Source: JANMEX01 sp031423755
GTDB taxonomy: Bacteria > Pseudomonadota > Alphaproteobacteria > Rhizobiales > Rhizobiaceae
Direction of reading: 5' to 3'
Length of the DNA stretch: 17,975 bases
Assembly (NCBI GenBank): GCA_031423755.1
Contig: JANPGC010000345.1
Coordinates: 1-17,975 of the forward strand
Below the pieces are notes generated by a model. That model saw only the letters and a program-made list of their open reading frames with translations. It was not told the origin of the DNA and ran no database searches. The first letter of the stretch is position 1, and every line of letters begins with the position of its first letter. This document shows positions 7,156 through 13,810 of the stretch, in pieces. Made by a program: the position numbers and the translations under genes.

Positions 7156-8586
7156 ATGTCCCGTTTCAATGAAATTGATGCTGATCGTGAGCAACTTGGC
7201 ATTACGCAGAAAGATCTGTGCGCCGCGGCCGGTGTGACACCGCAGGCCTATTCAAAATGGCGACTGAACAGCGCTTCGATCACCGAGCGCAACGTTGCGA
7301 AGCTGAGCGCTGCGCTTGATCGGCTGAGACCAGTAGCAAATGAAGCTTCGTCAGCGATAACTCACACAAAACGCATCCTCCTCATCATCGGCGGCGGGAT
7401 TGCTGCTTACAAATGCCTCGACCTGATCCGCCGACTGCGCGAGCGCGGCTTTTCGGTGCGGGTAATCATGACCAAGGCGGCGCAGGAATTCATCACACCG
7501 CTCATCGTCGGGGCGCTGACGGCGGACAAGGTGTTTGACGACCTGTTCTCGCGTGAGGACGAACAGGATGTCGGCCACATCCGGCTGGCGCGGGATTGCG
7601 AACTGATCGTTGTTGCTCCGGCGACGGCGGATTTGATGGCCAAAATGGCAAATGGTCTGGCCAATGATTTGGCCTCAACGGTGCTTCTTGCGACCAATCG
7701 GTCGGTGCTTGTTGCGCCCGCGATGAATCCTGCGATGTGGGGCCATCCGACGACGAAACGAAATCGTCACACATTGGAAAGTGACGGATTACATTTTGTT
7801 GGCCCGAACCGTGGCGAGATGGCAGAAAGCGGCGAGGCCGGTGATGGGCGGATGGCTGAACCGCTGGAGATTGTCGCGGCGATTGAAGGGCTCTTGGATC
7901 AGAAGCCAAAGCCGCTCGCGGGCAAAAAGATCATCGTGACCTCCGGCCCGACGCACGAGCCGATTGACCCGGTGCGCTACATTGCCAACCGTTCATCCGG
8001 CAAACAAGGCTACGCCATTGCGGCGGCATTGGCAAAATTGGGCGCAGATGTGCGGCTGGTTTCAGGTCCGGTGACGCTTCCCGATCCTGTGGGCGTTACC
8101 ATCACGCACGTTGAGACGGCGCGGCAGATGCTTGGCGCTGTGGAACGCCTGTTGCCGGCGGATGCCGCCGTGATGGTGGCCGCAGTGGCGGATTGGCGGA
8201 CAGAGAACGAGGCGGGTGAGAAGATCAAGAAAGAGCCGGGTAAAGGTGCCCCAACGCTTACAATGACCGAAAACCCGGACATATTGCGCACTATAGGCCA
8301 CCACGAACAGCGCCCGAAACTGGTCATCGGCTTTGCAGCAGAGACCAATGACCTGATTGCCAACGCCACGGCCAAGCTCGCGCGCAAAGGTGCGGACATG
8401 ATCGTGGCCAACGATGTGTCCACATTCACCGGCATCGGTGGCGCGCAAGGCGTGATGGGCGGCGACCGCAACCGGGTGCGCATTGTCTCGCATGACGGCG
8501 TTGATGAATGGCCGGAGATGACCAAGCAGGAGACGGCTGATCGGATCGCGACGCTTGTAGCTGAACGGCTTTCGGGGAAACATTGA
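7156..8586 (+). CDS. coaBC: Xre-like HTH domain fused to CoaBC (phosphopantothenate-cysteine ligase / PPC decarboxylase)
   Basis: Bifunctional coenzyme A enzyme: CoaB joins cysteine to 4'-phosphopantothenate and CoaC decarboxylates the product with FMN. It has 476 residues against about 400 usual. Residues 11-58 form an Xre/Cro-type helix-turn-helix (REQLGITQKDLCAAAGVTPQ, then AYSKWR). CoaC runs from about 72, with the FMN strand RILLIIGGGIAAYK, catalytic His141 in GHIRLAR, and PAMNPAMW at 188-195. CoaB runs from about 255, with SGPTHEPIDPVRYIANRSSG, AAVADW and KIKK (356-359). No ATG, GTG or TTG codon occurs in frame between the HTH and the CoaC Rossmann strand, so the fusion is obligatory. 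ATG 7156 has a weak GAGA site; TTG 7096 would add 20 residues. The E. coli Cys158 position reads AESGEAGDGRM, without cysteine. It is fourth-base coupled (TGATG) to the GNAT gene. Confidence 0.93.
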   Translation: MSRFNEIDADREQLGITQKDLCAAAGVTPQAYSKWRLNSASITERNVAKLSAALDRLRPVANEASSAITHTKRILLIIGGGIAAYKCLDLIRRLRERGFSVRVIMTKAAQEFITPLIVGALTADKVFDDLFSREDEQDVGHIRLARDCELIVVAPATADLMAKMANGLANDLASTVLLATNRSVLVAPAMNPAMWGHPTTKRNRHTLESDGLHFVGPNRGEMAESGEAGDGRMAEPLEIVAAIEGLLDQKPKPLAGKKIIVTSGPTHEPIDPVRYIANRSSGKQGYAIAAALAKLGADVRLVSGPVTLPDPVGVTITHVETARQMLGAVERLLPADAAVMVAAVADWRTENEAGEKIKKEPGKGAPTLTMTENPDILRTIGHHEQRPKLVIGFAAETNDLIANATAKLARKGADMIVANDVSTFTGIGGAQGVMGGDRNRVRIVSHDGVDEWPEMTKQETADRIATLVAERLSGKH

Positions 8587-9107
8587 TGAAGTGGCCAATC
8601 ATTCTCGAAACACCGCGGCTGATCTTGCGCCCACATGAGGTTGGCGATTTTGCCGACATGGTTTCGCTTTGGACTGAACCGGAGGTGATCAGATTTACCT
8701 CTGGAAACAAGCCACGAACCCCGGAGGAATGCTGGCGTAATTTGCTTAGCCATAGGGGATCTTGGACACTTTTGGGATTTGGCTATTTTGCCATTTCCGA
8801 AAAGACAACAGGCACATTCATTGGAGAGGCTGGCTTGGCAGATTCTCAACGCCAAATCACACCTACACTTGCCGGTTTAGCTGAGGCAGGCTGGGCAATC
8901 CTGCCATCAGACTGGGGCAAAGGCTATGCATTTGAAGCCATGACGGCAATTCTCGAATGGTATTCAGCTACTGCGAATCCAAGGCCAGTGGTTTGCATAA
9001 TGAATCCGGCAAATGAATGCTCTTATCGCCTCGCGCGCAAACTCGGGTTCAAGGAAAAGGCGATGACCGAATACAATGGCAACCCCTGCCTCATGATGAA
9101 ATTATGA
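8586..9107 (+). CDS. GNAT-family N-acetyltransferase (RimJ/RimL type)
   Basis: A 173-residue acetyl-CoA-dependent acetyltransferase. The N-terminus ETPRLILRPHEVGDFADM is the hallmark of the RimJ/RimL-like Acetyltransf_3 group. Motif A is present as GWAILPSDWGKGYAFEAM around residues 99-118, where the acetyl-CoA pyrophosphate loop lies. The C-terminal NPANECSYRLARKLGFKE is the usual motif B. The acceptor is unknown; family members modify ribosomal protein N-termini, antibiotics or small amines. The ATG at 8586 shares its A with the coaBC stop (TGATG), so the gene is translationally coupled to a coenzyme A enzyme. That is suggestive, but it does not identify a substrate. Base composition is slightly more AT-rich than its neighbours. 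In related genomes dut often follows coaBC; here this gene occupies that place. Confidence 0.88.
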   Translation: MKWPIILETPRLILRPHEVGDFADMVSLWTEPEVIRFTSGNKPRTPEECWRNLLSHRGSWTLLGFGYFAISEKTTGTFIGEAGLADSQRQITPTLAGLAEAGWAILPSDWGKGYAFEAMTAILEWYSATANPRPVVCIMNPANECSYRLARKLGFKEKAMTEYNGNPCLMMKL

Positions 9108-9157
9108 ACAATCCGTCCACATTGTTCACCCCTGTCAAACCCGCTCCTTACCCCCTA

Positions 9158-9179
9158 GATTGGCATCAACAAACCAATC
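9158..9179 (+). promoter_or_regulatory. Inverted repeat in the pirin leader
   Basis: GATTGG (9158-9163) and CCAATC (9174-9179) form a perfect six-base inverted repeat with a ten-base spacer, between a poor -10-like TAGATT (9156-9161) and the AAAGGA ribosome site of the pirin gene. It could be an operator. No regulator gene is next to it. Low confidence. Confidence 0.25.
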
Positions 9180-9194
9180 GAAAGGACCAATCCC

Positions 9195-10115
9195 ATGTCC
9201 ATACGCCCCGTAAAACACATTTCCGGCACCACGCCCCACATTGAGGGCGCGGGTGTCAATCTGCAGCGCGTGTTCGGCTTTGGCGATCCTTCGCTCACTG
9301 ATCCGTTCCTGATGATGGATGATTTCCGCAATGAACGCCCGCAGGACTATTTGAAAGGCTTCCCCTGGCATCCGCACCGCGGCATCGAGACGATCACCTA
9401 TGTTCTGGCCGGCACGGTCGAGCATGGCGACAGTCTCGGCAATGTCGGCACGCTCGGCGCAGGCGATGTGCAGTGGATGACCGCCGGTTCCGGCATCATG
9501 CACCAGGAAATGCCCAAGGGCGACGTGTTCGGCCGCATGCACGGCTTCCAGCTGTGGGCAAACCTGCCCGCGAGCCTGAAAATGACCACGCCGCGCTATC
9601 AGGATGTCGGTTCGACCGAGATTCCGGAGATTATTGACGATGACGGCACCAAGGTGCGTGTGGTGGTTGGCGAATTCTGGGGCAAACGAGGCCCGGTAGA
9701 CGGCATTGCCGCTGATCCTCAGTATCTTGACATCTTTGTGCCCGCAGGCAAACGCAAGGTGTTCAAGGTTGACACTTATCGGTCAGCCTTCGCTTACATC
9801 TTTGAAGGCACGGCAACCTTCCGCGACGCGTCAAAGCCTTTCGGTGTTCTCGTCGAAAAGGAAGTCAATGGCGAGGAGATTCATCTGCGCGACATGTCGG
9901 GAAACCGCACGCTTGTGGTGTTCGACAGCGGTGACGAAGTGGTCGTCACTGCCGGTGAGAAGGGCGTGCGCTTCCTGCTCATCTCCGGTGCTCCGCTGAA
10001 AGAGCCGGTTGCATGGCATGGGCCAATCGTGATGAACACCCGTGAGGAACTCGTCACGGCTGTCAATGAGCTGCGCGCCGGCACGTTCATCAAGGAAGGC
10101 GTGCGGACAAACTGA
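9195..10115 (+). CDS. Pirin family protein
   Basis: A 306-residue two-domain cupin protein of the pirin family. Bacterial pirins bind one iron or similar metal in the N-terminal cupin; some act as quercetin dioxygenases and others regulate central metabolism by binding partner enzymes. The four expected metal ligands are visible: His59 and His61 in HPHRG, and His103 and Glu105 in GIMHQEMP. The N-terminal motif GAGVNLQRVFG with DPFLMMDDF is typical. The C-terminal cupin includes GAPLKEPVAWHGPIVMNT, the usual pirin ending. ATG 9195 has AAAGGA eight bases upstream. The 87-base leader contains an inverted repeat. It is downstream of, but not tightly linked to, the coaBC operon. Its role here cannot be read from the sequence. 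Confidence 0.93.
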   Translation: MSIRPVKHISGTTPHIEGAGVNLQRVFGFGDPSLTDPFLMMDDFRNERPQDYLKGFPWHPHRGIETITYVLAGTVEHGDSLGNVGTLGAGDVQWMTAGSGIMHQEMPKGDVFGRMHGFQLWANLPASLKMTTPRYQDVGSTEIPEIIDDDGTKVRVVVGEFWGKRGPVDGIAADPQYLDIFVPAGKRKVFKVDTYRSAFAYIFEGTATFRDASKPFGVLVEKEVNGEEIHLRDMSGNRTLVVFDSGDEVVVTAGEKGVRFLLISGAPLKEPVAWHGPIVMNTREELVTAVNELRAGTFIKEGVRTN

Positions 10116-10119
10116 AACT

Positions 10120-10138
10120 GCGGTCAGGCTTTGACCGC
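10120..10138. terminator. Stem-loop between convergent pirin and small-protein genes
   Basis: GCGGTCA (10120-10126) and TGACCGC (10132-10138) form a perfect seven-base stem with a five-base loop just after the pirin stop, overlapping the 3' end of the convergent gene. There is no T-run on either strand, so it may be a weak or bidirectional terminator. Confidence 0.35.
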
Positions 10139-10534
10139 GCACACCGATCCGGCGGTCTCGAAAAATTGCTGGATTTTTTGCAGATCACTGCGGTCAATGC
10201 CTTCGAAAGAGGGCACTGACCCAGTGAGCTTGGCGCGCATCGCGTTTACAAACAATTGCCGCGTTGTGTCCGTCAACCGCGCGCCTTCGCCTTTGCCGTG
10301 CATCTCGATGAGCTTGCGCGACAGGCAGTCGCAATCGGCATCCCTTTGGCTGAGGCCCGTCAGCCTGTATTTGCGGTCAATTTGCGTGGCAACATTGCCA
10401 ACGGTGCAGAGGCTGGTCACCCGCCATTGAAAATTGCTTTGGGTCACCGGCGTGACAAACAGGAACGTCACATAGCCAAGCACGGCCTATGCCGAAAACA
10501 GGAATGTCTTGTAGATCGTTTTGAACAGCTGCAT
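10124..10534 (-). pseudogene. Small secreted or membrane-anchored protein of unknown function, with an in-frame TAG at codon 16
   Basis: I do not recognise this family. A start ATG at 10532-10534 has GAGG about seven bases upstream and reads MQLFKTIYKTFLFSA, then TAG, then in the same frame AVLGYVTFLFVTPVTQ and 104 more codons. If the TAG were a sense codon (for example TGG), the two halves would make one normal N-terminal signal or membrane segment ahead of a roughly 95-residue domain. The frame could otherwise restart at GTG 10481-10483 and give 119 residues that still begin hydrophobic. The rest is polar with a DCDC pair and two further cysteines, suggesting a periplasmic disulfide-bonded domain. 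It is convergent with the pirin gene. It may be a young pseudogene, a shortened but working gene, or a sequencing error. Confidence 0.5.
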
Positions 10535-10597
10535 CAGTCAACCTCGCCCACATCCGAGTTTGAATGAGCGGTGTTAAAGCGGCGCTAAATTCTGAAA

Positions 10598-11356
10598 TCA
10601 AACCAGATTGAAGAAAATTGCCTTGGCAACAGCTTCGGCGGTGGTTGAAGAGTTGGTCTTCTTGCGCGCCGAGCTCATGTAGGCCTCAACCGTTTTCGGC
10701 GACAGGCCCATTTCATGCGCCAGCCGCTGCACGGCCATGCCGCCGGCCAGATAAGCCAACACACGCGCTTCCTGCGGCGCAAGCCGGAACTGTGTGCGGG
10801 CATAGGGTCCGCGGAACTTCTCATCGAAAGCGCTGAGCAGTCGCCCGATTTCGCTGCCGTGTCCAACAACAACGCGGTCAAAAACAGCTGCATCCTGCGA
10901 CTTCGACCTGAGGCCAAAGCCACCGCAAATGCGTTTGCTTGACGTGAAAATCGGGAAGCACGCGCCGATGGACATGTTGAATTTCTCGTCAAGCAGAATA
11001 CGCTCGCGCTCGCCTTTGGTCATTTTTGCAGGCGATTCCGGATCATGCCAGCGGCTGACCTCGCCCGTTTCCAGCACATGATTGGCAGAATAATCATTGG
11101 TCAGCGGGTTGCCGGGCATGGCTTCAAGGTAGTCTTGCGGATAGCTGGTTCTCCAGATCGCGCGCTCAATCAGCACTTCCGGTTTGCCGCCGGATTCGCC
11201 GACCGGGTAGGCGAGATAAAAGATTCCTTCGACGTCGCAGTGGTCTGACAGGAGCTTGGCGAGCCAATCCCACAAAAAATCTGCGTCTTCGCTGCCCGGA
11301 ATGAAACGCGGATCAAGAGCACCGGCGAATTCCTCAGCGCGAAACACTCTGTTCAT
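10598..11356 (-). CDS. LuxR-family transcriptional regulator with autoinducer-binding-like domain (LuxR solo)
   Basis: A 252-residue regulator with TraR/LuxR-like architecture. Residues about 25-170 form the ligand-sensing domain (ending ACFPIFTSSKRICGGFGLRS), and residues 190-252 are the LuxR helix-turn-helix (LAPQEARVLAYLAGGMAVQ, MGLSPKTVEAYMSSARKK). No synthase gene lies nearby, so it is a solo. The conserved acyl-homoserine-lactone contacts of TraR (Trp57, Tyr61, Asp70) fall in the stretch SYPQDYLEAMPGNPLTN and appear as Tyr, an aliphatic residue and Asn, so the ligand may not be a homoserine lactone. ATG 11356 has AAGGA about eight bases upstream; an in-frame start at 11398 is less likely. 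A perfect palindrome lies 45-58 bases upstream and may be the site of autoregulation. Confidence 0.88.
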   Translation of the reverse strand: MNRVFRAEEFAGALDPRFIPGSEDADFLWDWLAKLLSDHCDVEGIFYLAYPVGESGGKPEVLIERAIWRTSYPQDYLEAMPGNPLTNDYSANHVLETGEVSRWHDPESPAKMTKGERERILLDEKFNMSIGACFPIFTSSKRICGGFGLRSKSQDAAVFDRVVVGHGSEIGRLLSAFDEKFRGPYARTQFRLAPQEARVLAYLAGGMAVQRLAHEMGLSPKTVEAYMSSARKKTNSSTTAEAVAKAIFFNLV

Positions 11357-11397
11357 ATTTTTTGTCCTTGGCGGCCAGCAACCCTGCGCCGTCCGCA

Positions 11398-11414
11398 CCC
11401 TAGGGATATCCCTA
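11398..11414. promoter_or_regulatory. Palindrome upstream of the LuxR-type gene
   Basis: TAGGGATATCCCTA at 11401-11414 is a perfect 14-base palindrome. CCCTAGGG at 11398-11405 is a second, overlapping one, so CCCTA half-sites occur three times within 17 bases. It lies about 45 bases before the regulator's ATG, in the leader on the minus strand. LuxR-type proteins bind palindromes of about this size, so autoregulation is a reasonable inference. Confidence 0.45.
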
Positions 11415-11449
11415 TATTGAGTGAAAATAAACCCTCTTGTCTAATGGCG

Positions 11450-11536
11450 TTATTCGGCCCTTGCACCGGCCGTCTTCGCGAACTTCTTGTTGCGTGCGGG
11501 GGACACCTCGCACGCCTTTTCCTTGTTGAAGTTCAT
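11450..11536 (-). CDS. Possible 28-residue basic protein coupled to the flavoprotein gene
   Basis: An ATG at 11534-11536 overlaps the TGA of the upstream flavoprotein gene as ATGA and opens a 28-codon frame starting MNFNKEKACEVSPARNKKF and ending TAA at 11450. It is rich in lysine and arginine. The overlap is the type used for translational coupling, but the frame is short, no homologue is known to me, and chance is a real alternative. The rest of the gap up to the palindrome at 11398 shows nothing recognisable. Confidence 0.25.
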   Translation of the reverse strand: MNFNKEKACEVSPARNKKFAKTAGARAE

Positions 11537-12723
11537 GCCGATTGTCCAGCCGCAAATCCGCTCGACCAAGCCCACTGGAAATTGTAGCCGCCCAGCCAGC
11601 CGGTCACATCCACCACCTCGCCGATGAAGTAGAGACCGGGCACGGTTTTTGCCTGCATCGTCCTCTGGTCCAGCTCATCTGTCGACACGCCGCCGAGCGT
11701 CACTTCCGCCGTGCGGTAACCTTCCGAGCCTGAGGGCTTGATCTGCCAGCGGTGGACGGCATCGGCAATTTTCTGAAGCTTCTTGTCGGAAAGATCGGCA
11801 AGGCGGCCTGCCACATTGGCCTGCTCGGTCACAAATTGCGCAGCACCCTTGGGCAACAGTTGTGACAAGACCGTTTGCGGCTCCTGCCGACCGTTTGCCT
11901 GCCGCGCCTCGCGCAGCATCGGGAACACATCCCGGCCCGGAGCCAGGTCAATGGCAATCTCGTCACCCTCGCGCCAGTAGCTTGAGATTTGCAGGATCGA
12001 CGGCCCCGACAGGCCACGATGGGTGAACAGCAGCGCTTCCGCAAACTTGACCTTGGCGCGGCTGACCACCGCATCGACGGCAACACCCGCAAGCGCCTTG
12101 AGCCGGTCCAGCATGTGTGGCTCAAACGTCAACGGCACAAGGGCAGGGCGCACGTCTGTCAGCGCAAGGCCAAATTGCTCGGCCACGCGGTAGCCAAACG
12201 AGGTCGCGCCCATTTTGGGGATCGACTTCCCGCCCGTGGCGATTACCAGCGATTGGCATTCCACCGGCCCGGTTGACAGGCGCACGAGAAAGCCGCCCTC
12301 CGTCTTGGCGATGTCAAACACCTGTGTCCCAAGCCGCAGCGTCACACCCGCCGCCGCCATGTCATCGGTCAGCATGTCGATGATTTGTTGCGCCGAACCA
12401 TCGCAAAACAGCTGGCCAAGCGTCTTTTCATGATACGCAATCCCGTGCGCATCGACCCGCTTGATGAAGTCCCGTGCCGTAAATCGCCTCAGCGCCGATA
12501 TGCAAAAATGCGGGTTCTGGGAAATGAACTGCTTGGCGCTCGCGTGCACATTGGTAAAATTGCACCGCCCGCCGCCGGAAATGCGGATCTTCTCGCCGGG
12601 CTTGTCTGCATGATCGACAATCAAAACGCTCCGCCCGCGCTTGCCCGCTTCGGCTGCGGCGAACATGCCGGCCGCACCAGCGCCGATGATGAGGACGTCG
12701 AAGGATTCGGTGTAAATCGACAA
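11533..12723 (-). CDS. HI0933-family (BaiN/RdsA-like) NAD(P)/FAD-dependent oxidoreductase
   Basis: A 396-residue flavoprotein of the HI0933-like family, cytosolic, of uncertain substrate; relatives include BaiN, linked to bile-acid reduction in gut bacteria. The FAD-binding Rossmann motif GAGAAG is at 14-19, followed by the acidic ribose-binding end VLIVDHADKPGEK. The family-specific KIRISGGGRCNFTN is at 45-58, the ATGG motif is in IATGGKSIPKMG, and the C-terminal FAD motif is GEVVDVTGWLGGYNFQWAWS. The start is TTG at 12721-12723: an in-frame TAG lies two codons upstream, no earlier start exists, and the next internal Met (residue 20) would remove the FAD loop. A weak TAGG lies seven bases before it. 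Upstream DNA is AT-rich and shared with the divergent DUF4238 gene. Confidence 0.92.
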   Translation of the reverse strand: MSIYTESFDVLIIGAGAAGMFAAAEAGKRGRSVLIVDHADKPGEKIRISGGGRCNFTNVHASAKQFISQNPHFCISALRRFTARDFIKRVDAHGIAYHEKTLGQLFCDGSAQQIIDMLTDDMAAAGVTLRLGTQVFDIAKTEGGFLVRLSTGPVECQSLVIATGGKSIPKMGATSFGYRVAEQFGLALTDVRPALVPLTFEPHMLDRLKALAGVAVDAVVSRAKVKFAEALLFTHRGLSGPSILQISSYWREGDEIAIDLAPGRDVFPMLREARQANGRQEPQTVLSQLLPKGAAQFVTEQANVAGRLADLSDKKLQKIADAVHRWQIKPSGSEGYRTAEVTLGGVSTDELDQRTMQAKTVPGLYFIGEVVDVTGWLGGYNFQWAWSSGFAAGQSA

Positions 12724-12773
12724 TTTCTAACCTAACATTTCAATCAAAGATTATCGGAATAGGATTTTGTTCT

Positions 12774-12805
12774 TTGCCGATGTCATTGATACTTATATAA
12801 GTATC
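12774..12805 (+). promoter_or_regulatory. Promoter with 18-bp perfect palindrome before the DUF4238 gene
   Basis: GATACTTATATAAGTATC at 12788-12805 is a perfect 18-base palindrome, 36 bases before the ATG of the downstream gene. It contains TATAAG (12796-12801), which lies 16 bases after TTGCCG (12774-12779), together a plausible promoter with the palindrome over the -10 box. A repressor dimer binding here would block transcription. It lies in a 118-base divergent intergenic region and could also affect the flavoprotein gene. The palindrome is certain; its role is inferred. Confidence 0.5.
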
Positions 12806-12841
12806 GTTCGCACCTCCACCTAAAAAAACTGGCTATGCCTC

Positions 12842-13705
12842 ATGATTTCAAGACGCCACCACTACGTACCTCAATGGCTGTCCAGTCGTTGGGCGAATGA
12901 TCGACGGCAAATTTGGGTGCTTTTGAAAAAAGACAAAAAAATATTTCAAACAAATATAGGAAATATATTCGCAAAACGAGATTTATATACACTGAACAAA
13001 GATACTGAGGACGCAAGCACCATAATAGAAGATAAATTTTACGGTCAACTTGATTCCAATTTGAGCGTCGTTACCAATCGCATGGTGAATAATGTTCGCA
13101 ATGGGCAGGCACCAAAGTTTGAAAACGTACACGCAAAGGTGGCTTTTTTAGATGCGGCCTGCCGTTCTCAGCTTATGAGAGGGCCCAACTCACTAAGCGC
13201 TAGTTTAGGGGATCTGAACGTGGACGCTATAATTGAAGAAGTTGCAGAAAATCGACGGAAGCAAGGCCTATTCAACCAAACAGAGCGAGACGAGTTGGGT
13301 ATTCCGAGATTCCGGGACGAACTCATCAGAGAGTCTGAAATTCGGGCCCGAATATCGCAAACTTCGAACGAGCTATTAGACGCATTTGCAGATAGCTTAG
13401 TCGAATTCTGCATCACCCTGCCCGCTGATTCTTTTCTTTTGAGTGATTATTTGTGCGATGGTAGGCCCGGTTATCCTGCAAAGAATAACACCATGTATTT
13501 TCCGTTGAGTCCCAAAGTAGCGGTGAGACCAATCTTTTGGGCTGGCAAAATATTGTCATCAAACATTGTGCCGATCTCCAGAGATAGTTTGAGAGGAATC
13601 AACGAGCGACTCTTCCAACAAAGTGACATAGTGGCAGCAACGTCCGATCAGCAGCTTCTCTCACTGGCAAAACGGTTCAATTTAAAAAAAGTCACAAAAA
13701 GCTGA
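12842..13705 (+). CDS. DUF4238 domain protein, accessory
   Basis: A 287-residue protein whose N-terminus HHYVPQWLSSRWAND is the signature of the DUF4238 family; members begin with a conserved H-x-VPQ-x(3-4)-RF/W motif. The following part, with a basic stretch and IGNIFAKRDLYT, also fits. Function of the family is not established; it is scattered among bacteria and often found in variable regions. There is no signal peptide or membrane segment; the rest is mixed alpha/beta. Base composition is clearly more AT-rich than its neighbours and codon use differs (many AAA, ATA, TTT and AAT codons), pointing to horizontal transfer. ATG 12842 lacks a convincing ribosome site. The gene sits between two housekeeping genes beside a degenerate prfC tail and a vapBC remnant, and behind an 18-base palindrome. 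Confidence 0.8.
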   Translation: MISRRHHYVPQWLSSRWANDRRQIWVLLKKDKKIFQTNIGNIFAKRDLYTLNKDTEDASTIIEDKFYGQLDSNLSVVTNRMVNNVRNGQAPKFENVHAKVAFLDAACRSQLMRGPNSLSASLGDLNVDAIIEEVAENRRKQGLFNQTERDELGIPRFRDELIRESEIRARISQTSNELLDAFADSLVEFCITLPADSFLLSDYLCDGRPGYPAKNNTMYFPLSPKVAVRPIFWAGKILSSNIVPISRDSLRGINERLFQQSDIVAATSDQQLLSLAKRFNLKKVTKS

Positions 13706-13736
13706 AATGCCTTGCGAGAAGCTGCTGCCTCCTCAC

Positions 13737-13800
13737 GCCGCCTTCACCCCGCCCGCCCCTGACAATCCTTTATGGCGGCGAACCTGCTCGCCCTCCAACG
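13737..13800 (-). repeat. Degenerate second copy of the prfC 3' end
   Basis: This block resembles 14180-14241, the last codons of prfC on the minus strand. In the ungapped part, 13760-13800 against 14201-14241, I count 32 of 41 identical bases by hand; GCCGCCTTC is shared at the other end, with a two-base gap between. Translated in the prfC frame it reads RW-A--FA-IKD-Q like the prfC tail RWKAIKFATIKDYQ. Outside the block similarity stops. The copy and prfC flank the antitoxin and toxin remnant as direct repeats about 443 bases apart. It may be an old insertion site, a duplication, or the relic of an integrative element targeting prfC. Confidence 0.6.
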
Positions 13801-13810
13801 TGTGGCCGTA

